Source of the DNA: DASUUR01 sp036373975
GTDB taxonomy: Bacteria > Patescibacteriota > Saccharimonadia > Saccharimonadales > Saccharimonadaceae
Direction: 5' to 3'
NCBI GenBank assembly: GCA_036373975.1
Contig: DASUUR010000074.1
Coordinates: forward strand, 1-17,294
DNA length: 17,294 bases
The notes beneath the pieces are model-generated. The model was not told where the DNA came from, made no database searches, and saw only the letters and a program-made list of their open reading frames with translations. This document shows, piece by piece, positions 6,957 to 11,499 of the stretch. The stretch's first letter is position 1. Every line of letters begins with the position of its first letter. Both the position numbers and the translations under genes were made by a program.

Positions 6957-7336
6957 ATAGTCTGCCTGCGCATAGGTTGCACCAGATAGGTCACAACACC
7001 CCAAATTCGCACTTCACCATCAAACTGCTCGACGTCTCCTTTGGCAGACACAAGCACGGCAACACTCGCCTGCTGACGGAACTGTCGCACATAGAAAGAC
7101 TCGTCAACGACAATTACCACCGTATCTTCGTGACGCGGCACAAGTGAACGGTCAACCACCGCTAGCGTACCTGACCTAACCCTCAATAGCTTGCATGCAT
7201 CATCGGTCAGGCGCCAAAAATAAGTGCTCGCCTGATGCTGCACAATCAACGTGTCCAAACTAAGCCCCATCACCTCACTGGTTTCGGCGGCATTTGGAAA
7301 CCCCGCATGGTACACTACTTCACTTCCGTCTTGCAT
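6953..7336 (-). CDS. umuD: UmuD homologue lacking the catalytic Ser-Lys dyad
   Basis: A 127-residue protein from the ATG at 7336. A TTG at 7360 stays in frame but lies across the promoter, so it is rejected. It aligns along its length with E. coli UmuD: AGFPNAAET matches CGFPSPAAD at the self-cleavage site, LDTLIVQHQASTYFW matches LNQLLIQHPSATYFV, and the end GVVTYLVQPMR matches GVVIHVVKAMR. At the nucleophile, where UmuD has GDSM, this protein has DDAC with A47; at the general base, where UmuD has VKKL, it has VRQF with R84. The spacing (36 residues from cleavage site to nucleophile, 37 to the base) is exactly conserved, so the replacements are clear. Such a protein could not cleave itself. 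It is coupled to umuC by ATGA. Confidence 0.9.
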   Translation of the reverse strand: MQDGSEVVYHAGFPNAAETSEVMGLSLDTLIVQHQASTYFWRLTDDACKLLRVRSGTLAVVDRSLVPRHEDTVVIVVDESFYVRQFRQQASVAVLVSAKGDVEQFDGEVRIWGVVTYLVQPMRRQTI

Positions 7337-7355
7337 ATACTTTGTATAATTATAC
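7336..7355 (-). promoter_or_regulatory. umuDC promoter with overlapping palindromes, possible operator
   Basis: On the minus strand TATAAT (7354-7349) lies 12 bases before the ATG, so the mRNA would have almost no leader. The box is inside the perfect palindrome GTATAATTATAC (7344-7355), which overlaps a second inverted repeat, TATAC-TTT-GTATA (7336-7348), ending at the start codon. A repressor dimer here would block umuDC. It is not the E. coli (CTGT-N8-ACAG) or the B. subtilis (GAAC-N4-GTTC) LexA box. Confidence 0.5.
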
Positions 7356-7402
7356 GCCAAAAACTATTGCACATTTAATTTTAATTTTGTACAATAACTT
7401 GA

Positions 7403-7475
7403 CGCTCTTGTGGTCGTTAGCATAGTTATCCCAAGAAACCATTCTGGAGATACCCATTCTAATGACACAAGAGCG
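7403..7475. repeat. Inverted repeat between umuD and the structured RNA
   Basis: CGCTCTTGTG-G-TCGTTAG (7403-7420) pairs with CTAATGACACAAGAGCG (7459-7475): 17 pairs including one G-U, with one bulged G. The enclosed loop is 38 bases. No gene overlaps it. It could be the 3' end of a small transcript, an mRNA leader or a protein-binding site; nothing shows which. Confidence 0.6.
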
Positions 7476-7503
7476 AGGCGCACCTTATAGTCAACTAATC
7501 ATA

Positions 7504-7532
7504 TTGACATTTTTAATCGAATGTTGTAATAT
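7504..7532 (+). promoter_or_regulatory. Near-consensus sigma-70 promoter
   Basis: A perfect -35 TTGACA (7504-7509), a 17-base spacer and -10 TAATAT (7527-7532). This is the best promoter in the window. The start would be near 7539. No convincing gene follows for 350 bases, only RNA structure and a terminator. Confidence 0.75.
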
Positions 7533-7538
7533 ATTATT

Positions 7539-7790
7539 TGATCGTGAGGTGATGCCGTTATAGACATCATGAACCGAGGAGTCTTTAACAAATCGGATCA
7601 TTACAGTGCATGTCTTTGCAAAAAGCCGCGAATGTAGCGCGGTGGAGATGATTCCTGGCTGTTGCCGCTTGCCATGGTAGTTGTCTCCGCCGCGCTGCAT
7701 TCGCAGCTTTAAGTAAGCTACCCGCTTGCTTATATTCTACATATTTTGATACGTGAAGGCTAAACATTGTTATAGCCTTTTCTTTTTTGT
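7539..7790 (+). ncRNA. Structured RNA of about 250 nt: small RNA or attenuated leader
   Basis: The region runs from a near-consensus promoter to an intrinsic terminator and contains no convincing gene; its only small plus-strand frame (ATG at 7569, 22 codons) has no clear family. GTGATG/CATCAT forms a 5' hairpin (about 7550-7575). The centre is a long imperfect hairpin: 7622-7659 pairs with 7671-7710, roughly 33 pairs including several G-U, with GCGAATG, AGCGCGG and GGAGA as matching blocks and a loop near 7660-7670. The mismatches are mostly U-G when read on the plus strand and would be A-C on the minus strand, which supports plus-strand RNA. A 9-bp hairpin (7710-7732) and the terminator (7756-7788) follow. 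It is either a stand-alone small RNA or the leader of the gene at 7892. It matched no RNA family I know. Confidence 0.6.
7756..7788 (+). terminator. Intrinsic terminator of the structured RNA
   Basis: AAGGCTA (7756-7762) pairs with TAGCCTT (7773-7779), and the stem is followed by TTTTCTTTTTT. It lies 104 bases before the start of the envelope protein gene, a position suited to attenuation. Confidence 0.8.
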
Positions 7791-7792
7791 TT

Positions 7793-7871
7793 TTGGGCTG
7801 ATGTTCCTTTGGGGATTTATTCACCAGCGGAACATCGGCCCAAAGGGTCGAGACCAAGCGGAATCGACCCT
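7793..7871 (+). promoter_or_regulatory. Two-hairpin leader of the envelope protein gene
   Basis: TTGGGCTGATGTTCC (7793-7807) pairs with GGAACATCGGCCCAA (7829-7843), 15 bp with one U-G. AGGGTCGA (7844-7851) pairs with TCGACCCT (7864-7871), 8 bp, and the two stems abut. AGCGGAA occurs at 7826-7832 and again at 7857-7863. The pair sits between a terminator and the ribosome binding site of the gene at 7892. Confidence 0.5.
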
Positions 7872-7891
7872 CGGAATGGGAGAGAAAGGCA

Positions 7892-8929
7892 ATGACAACT
7901 CGCAGCGTCAAGCGGCCGCGACGCCGGTTCAACCCGGTAGCTGCGGTCCTCGCACTGGCTGGTATCGCCCTTGTCGCACTGGTATGGATCGTCGCGAGCA
8001 TCGACGGCCCGTCTACCAATGCGCTGGGCGGCACCAACCAGACCAAGCCGCCAACGACCACAACCACGACGCCGCCGCGAACCGACTGCCCCACGGGGCC
8101 GGCACGGTTCGAGCCCGGCGACAACTTCCAGATCATCAAGGATGGTCTGCCTCGGGACAACCCCGAGAACGCCAAGAAGGCTGCCATCGAGGCAGCCAAG
8201 ACGAACCCCGTGTTCGTTGCTGGCGTTGCCGTCGAGCGTGGCTTCAACGGTGGTGCGTACATCGATGCCAGCACGCTGACCAAGGATGGCTGCTGGACCG
8301 CCGAAGGACACACTCTGTCCATCAAGGTTCAGGGCGCCATCGAGGCAGCCAAGGCCGAGTTCGGCATTACTGACCGCAACAAGCGCAACTCGGGCGCCGA
8401 GAACGGCAAGCTCGTCGTCTCGGAAACCCCGGGAATCGACGGTGATCAGTCAGTGCTGCGGCTGACGCACAGCGATGGCTCCGTGACGGAGATCCTGCTG
8501 CGCTGCGGCAACGTCCTCGTCGAAGGCGAGGTGCCCCACATCCCCCGCGGCCGGACGGACAACACCCCTCCGCCCACGTACACGCCGCCGGGTACCACCC
8601 AGCCGCCGTACGAGTGTCCCCCGGGACACGTCGGGACGCCGCCGAACTGCCGTGAGTCGAAGATCGACGCACAGCAGCCACAGAACCGCGGCAACGTGCC
8701 CATCCAGGTGCAGCCTGGCGGGCAGCAGCTGACCGTCGCCCCGACGCACGCACAGCCGCAGGAGCCCGTGAACCCGCCGCCGACCTACCAGTCGCCGACG
8801 CAGACACAGGCGCCGACTTCGCCGCGGCCCACCCCGCCGCCGTCGAACACCGTCAACCCGACGGGTCCGCCGGCCACGGGTGACCCATGCGTGGTCAACC
8901 CCAGCAACCCCGCTTGCGGTGGTGACTAG
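7892..8929 (+). CDS. Membrane-anchored proline/threonine-rich envelope protein, unknown
   Basis: A 345-residue protein from the ATG at 7892, with GGGAG and AAAGG upstream. A basic N-terminus (KRPRRRF) is followed by one hydrophobic segment at about 15-37, then a short TKPPTTTTTTPP linker, so most of the chain should be outside the membrane. A compact region at about 65-215 (from DCPTGPARFEPGD to LLRCGNVLVEGEV) contains cysteines that could pair in the exported protein. The last 125 residues are rich in Pro, Thr and Gln, with CPPGHVGTPPNC in the middle and CVVNPSNPAC near the end. It is far more GC-rich than its neighbours, with nearly every third codon position G or C, suggesting transfer or special codon selection. 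No family was recognised. A strong hairpin follows the stop. Confidence 0.72.
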   Translation: MTTRSVKRPRRRFNPVAAVLALAGIALVALVWIVASIDGPSTNALGGTNQTKPPTTTTTTPPRTDCPTGPARFEPGDNFQIIKDGLPRDNPENAKKAAIEAAKTNPVFVAGVAVERGFNGGAYIDASTLTKDGCWTAEGHTLSIKVQGAIEAAKAEFGITDRNKRNSGAENGKLVVSETPGIDGDQSVLRLTHSDGSVTEILLRCGNVLVEGEVPHIPRGRTDNTPPPTYTPPGTTQPPYECPPGHVGTPPNCRESKIDAQQPQNRGNVPIQVQPGGQQLTVAPTHAQPQEPVNPPPTYQSPTQTQAPTSPRPTPPPSNTVNPTGPPATGDPCVVNPSNPACGGD

Positions 8930-8939
8930 GGCTGACGTA

Positions 8940-8974
8940 CAGCGGGCGTGCAGCCACAAGCCGCACGCCCGCTG
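8940..8974 (+). terminator. GC-rich hairpin behind the envelope protein gene
   Basis: CAGCGGGCGTGC (8940-8951) pairs perfectly with GCACGCCCGCTG (8963-8974), and GC/GC inside adds two pairs. It begins 11 bases after the stop. No T-tract follows directly; the next T-run is at 9057. Confidence 0.6.
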
Positions 8975-8998
8975 AGCACTTCCTATCAAAATATCTGT

Positions 8999-9060
8999 GA
9001 GGAGCAGATCCCTACGAGCAGCAATGCTTTAGGTTGAGCTGCTCCTCGCTCAACCCTTTT
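8999..9060 (+). promoter_or_regulatory. Attenuator-like or pseudoknot element ending in a T-run
   Basis: GGTTGAG (9032-9038) and CTCAACC (9049-9055) form a hairpin followed by CTTTT. Its loop (CTGCTCCTC, 9039-9047) is fully complementary to GAGGAGCAG at 8999-9007, and an overlapping segment, GCTGCTC (9038-9044), also pairs with GAGCAGC at 9016-9022. So either a pseudoknot forms or the pairings exclude each other, as in terminator/anti-terminator switches. It lies in the 395-base gap between two envelope protein genes. Confidence 0.5.
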
Positions 9061-9130
9061 ACGTGTTTTGTAATGATTCGATTTGCACCCAAACAGAGGC
9101 AAGTTAACAATTCAGACTAATATATTTGTG

Positions 9131-9241
9131 AGTGATTAGCTATATCTTTCCATCAAGTAGTGCGTTACACGCCGGCATCTTGCAGATGTCGGGTTGCACT
9201 ACGCTTATACCCTACTTGCTAGAAAGATATAGCTAATCACT
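9131..9241. repeat. Long inverted repeat of 111 bases with nested stems
   Basis: AGTGATTAGCTATATCTTTC (9131-9150) is perfectly repeated in inverse at 9222-9241 (20 bp). After a 3+3 internal loop, CAAGTAG (9154-9160) pairs with CTACTTG (9212-9218). At the centre CCGGCATCT (9172-9180) pairs with AGATGTCGG (9184-9192) with one mismatch. GTAGTGC (9157-9163) can alternatively pair with GCACTAC (9196-9202). It contains no gene. It lies eight bases before the promoter of the surface protein gene. Confidence 0.8.
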
Positions 9242-9248
9242 TCCACTA

Positions 9249-9277
9249 TTGCATTTTCAAACCTTTTGTTGTATAAT
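9249..9277 (+). promoter_or_regulatory. Promoter of the surface protein gene
   Basis: -35 TTGCAT (9249-9254), a 17-base spacer and a perfect -10 TATAAT (9272-9277). The leader of about 40 nt carries GAGAGGAG eight bases before the ATG at 9325. Confidence 0.75.
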
Positions 9278-9324
9278 CATTAACAGTATCGTCTACGAGA
9301 GAGACGACGAGAGGAGTAACAATA

Positions 9325-11199
9325 ATGAGAAAACTATTCTCACTGTTTCGGCACGTACCGAAGCGTCTTACGGCAGTTTCACTCATCGCTCTTGCAGCGA
9401 TAGTACCAGCTGCTATCTTTGCATGGGGTCCAACCGATCGTGATACTTACACGATTGAAAATCCAGCCCCTCATATCACTTTTAACTCAATCACCAACAA
9501 CCCAAGCTACGGTGACGAGCGCAACTTTGTAACCATCAAAGATGCAAGCATCACAAGCGCCGGTGGTTGGCAAGATGAGCTCAATGTTGAGCCAGGTAAA
9601 GAATACTTGGTGCGCATGTACGTGCACAACAATGCTGCTGCTAACCTTAACTTAGTAGCCCAGAACACCCGCGTTATGGCAAATGTGCCTAATAACACGG
9701 CTAAGCAAATCCAGATCGACGGTTTTGTCACCGCCGATAACGCAAAACCAGGTAAAATCTGGGACCAAGCAATCCTTAAGAGCACACAAGACTTCAACGT
9801 AGCATATGTTGGCGGTTCTGCAATGTTCTACAACAACAAATTTGGCGCAACTGGCACTAAGCTTGCAGACACAATCGTCACGAGCACCGGTGCACAAGTT
9901 GGCTACGACAAACTTGACGGTAAGATCCCTGGTTGTTTTGAATACGCCGGTTTCGTTACCTTCAAGATCAAAATTCAGAGTCAAAACACCCCAAGTTTTG
10001 AAGTTAAAAAGACTGTACAGAAACTTGGCGATGTTCAGAAATGGGCAGAGCAAGTCACTGTAAAGCCTGGCGACAAAGTTGAATACCGTATTAAATACAG
10101 CAACACCGGCCAGACCGTTCAGAACGACGTTGTGGTTAAGGACATGTTGCCACAGGGCACTACCTACGTTCCTGGCACAACTAAGCTCTACACGACGCAA
10201 CACGATGGCAAGGTATTAAGCGATGACATCACCAAAGGCGGCGTTAACATTGGTAACTTTGCACCCGGTGGCGTAGGCTACGTTATCTTTACTGCGCAAG
10301 TCGCAGCCAACGATAAGCTCCCAGTTTGTGGCAACAACACGCTTATTAACAAGGCAGTTGTTGAAACCGATAACGGCAGCAAAGAAGACGACGCAACGGT
10401 TGTTGTTCCTAAAGAATGTAAGCCAACTCCTGAGTGTAAACTCACCTGTGACTTACTGACCGTAGAGAAAATTACTCGTACGCAGTTCCGTGCAAGCGTT
10501 AAATACACTGCTCTTAACTACACCATCAAGAACATCACCTACGTGATTAGCAAAGATGGCAAAGAAGTTGATCGCATCACCAGCACCAAGACCAGTGAGG
10601 TCTTCACGATGGCTGCTGCCGGCAACTACAGCGTAAAAGCTTTCGTAACTGGTACAGCTGAGGGTAAAGACAAAACCGTCACTGATGCAAAGTGTGAAAA
10701 ACCGTTTACTGTTGAAGAGAAGCCTGTTGAACCTGTGTACCTCTGTGATACGCTAACTGCGATTCGCAAAGAAGGCACCCGCGACACCTACACCTTCAAT
10801 CTCACTGTTAAAACTGCTGGTAACGTGACTGTTCGTGACATTGTGATCGACTTTGGTGACAACCAGAGCGCAACTCGCGACCTCACTAGTATGCCCGTCG
10901 AGCACAAATATGCTCGCCCAGGCAGCTACACAGCAATCGCTAAAGTAAACTTCATGGTTGATGGCAAGCTAGTAAAAGATGTTACTGGCAACGGCTGTAA
11001 GGTAGTAATAAAGGTTGAGCAACCACCTGTTGTTCCTCCTGAGAAACCTGAGCCACCTAAGCAGACTCCCCCTACAACGATCCCTGCAACTGGTCCTGAA
11101 ATGGTCCTTGGCGGCATCTTCGGAAGCAGCGCCCTTGGCCTTGGTATCCACAGCTATATCGCAAGCCGCCGCGCACTCCGCGACGCACTACACCGCTAA
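9325..11199 (+). CDS. Secreted surface protein with DUF11 and PKD-like domains and an IPATG sorting signal
   Basis: A 624-residue protein. A basic N-terminus and a hydrophobic stretch (about 15-33, ending near IFAWG) form a signal peptide. Residues about 40-220 are a unique beta-rich region. A DUF11 domain at about 225-360 has the typical FEVKKTVQK, GDKVEYRIKYSNTG and VKDMLPQGTTYVPGT. Two PKD/Ig-like modules follow (about 374-465 and 473-565); the second has VIDFGDNQSATRDL and HKYARPGSYTAIAKV. A Pro-rich spacer leads to IPATG at 586-590, a hydrophobic segment (592-612) and a basic tail, the layout of a sortase substrate. It is probably attached to the cell surface for contact or adhesion; this role is inferred. 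It stands alone, with its own promoter and terminator. No sortase is in the window. Confidence 0.85.
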   Translation: MRKLFSLFRHVPKRLTAVSLIALAAIVPAAIFAWGPTDRDTYTIENPAPHITFNSITNNPSYGDERNFVTIKDASITSAGGWQDELNVEPGKEYLVRMYVHNNAAANLNLVAQNTRVMANVPNNTAKQIQIDGFVTADNAKPGKIWDQAILKSTQDFNVAYVGGSAMFYNNKFGATGTKLADTIVTSTGAQVGYDKLDGKIPGCFEYAGFVTFKIKIQSQNTPSFEVKKTVQKLGDVQKWAEQVTVKPGDKVEYRIKYSNTGQTVQNDVVVKDMLPQGTTYVPGTTKLYTTQHDGKVLSDDITKGGVNIGNFAPGGVGYVIFTAQVAANDKLPVCGNNTLINKAVVETDNGSKEDDATVVVPKECKPTPECKLTCDLLTVEKITRTQFRASVKYTALNYTIKNITYVISKDGKEVDRITSTKTSEVFTMAAAGNYSVKAFVTGTAEGKDKTVTDAKCEKPFTVEEKPVEPVYLCDTLTAIRKEGTRDTYTFNLTVKTAGNVTVRDIVIDFGDNQSATRDLTSMPVEHKYARPGSYTAIAKVNFMVDGKLVKDVTGNGCKVVIKVEQPPVVPPEKPEPPKQTPPTTIPATGPEMVLGGIFGSSALGLGIHSYIASRRALRDALHR

Positions 11200-11237
11200 G
11201 TTGCAAAACGAAGCAAGAGTCTGACCGCTCCAACCTT

Positions 11238-11269
11238 AAAAGCACCCCTGTAAAAAGGGGTGCTTTTTT
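11238..11269 (+). terminator. Intrinsic terminator of the surface protein gene
   Basis: AAAAGCACCCC (11238-11248) pairs with GGGGTGCTTTT (11257-11267), and the stem runs into six T. The next gene's -10 box begins three bases after it. Confidence 0.92.
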
Positions 11270-11271
11270 GG

Positions 11272-11277
11272 TATGCT
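11272..11277 (+). promoter_or_regulatory. -10 box for a leaderless gene
   Basis: TATGCT preceded by TGG (extended -10) lies six bases before the ATG at 11284, so transcription would begin at or next to the start codon. No good -35 is seen; that region is occupied by the terminator stem. Confidence 0.45.
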
Positions 11278-11283
11278 AATAGC

Positions 11284-11499
11284 ATGGTTAAGGCAAAGAA
11301 AAAACGCAACAAAGCATACACCGGTGAAGATGCGGCCACGGCCGCACCAGTAATTCGCCGTTACGAAGCAGTCGAACGCAATAAGCTATCCCAATGGTGG
11401 TACGAGAAGAAGAAAATCGTTAAACCAATAGGTATCGCTGCTTTAGTGCTTGCTATTGTGATATGGCTCATTAGTGAGCTCATCCGGATTATTTTTTAA
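11284..11499 (+). CDS. Small basic tail-anchored membrane protein, unknown
   Basis: A 71-residue protein from the ATG at 11284 (MVKAKKKRNKAYTGED). A GTG further upstream is in frame but lies in the terminator of the preceding gene, so it is rejected. The first 45 residues are strongly basic and soluble, WWYEKKKIVKP marks the membrane interface, and a single hydrophobic segment (about 49-71) runs to the C-terminus. This gives N-in, C-anchored topology. SecE has a similar size and layout, but its conserved motif was not seen, so that name is not used. There is no ribosome binding site; a -10 box six bases upstream suggests a leaderless mRNA. Its end overlaps the end of the convergent kinase gene by 11 bases. 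Confidence 0.68.
   Translation: MVKAKKKRNKAYTGEDAATAAPVIRRYEAVERNKLSQWWYEKKKIVKPIGIAALVLAIVIWLISELIRIIF

Noticed and set aside
7491..7700. A 69-codon minus-strand frame across the structured RNA
   Set aside because: It runs through the long hairpin, has no ribosome binding site and no recognisable sequence.
7622..7710. Retron-like msr/msd RNA because of the long hairpin
   Set aside because: No reverse transcriptase is encoded anywhere in the window, and no paired a1/a2 ends were found around the hairpin.
7753..8373. A 206-codon plus-strand frame starting in the terminator
   Set aside because: It starts inside the terminator hairpin and then runs in the wrong frame through the envelope gene; Arg/Gln-rich shadow.
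7585..8989. Minus-strand frames of 164-246 codons opposite the envelope protein gene
   Set aside because: Arg/Ala/Gly-rich or low-complexity translations without ribosome binding sites, typical antisense shadows of a GC-rich gene.
8999..9060. Type III toxin-antitoxin RNA
   Set aside because: Only one pseudoknot unit, no tandem repeats and no ToxN-like gene downstream.
9131..9241. Integron attC site
   Set aside because: The stem is perfect and lacks the GTTRRRY/RYYYAAC core boxes and extrahelical bases; no integrase gene is present. The same holds for 15161-15249.
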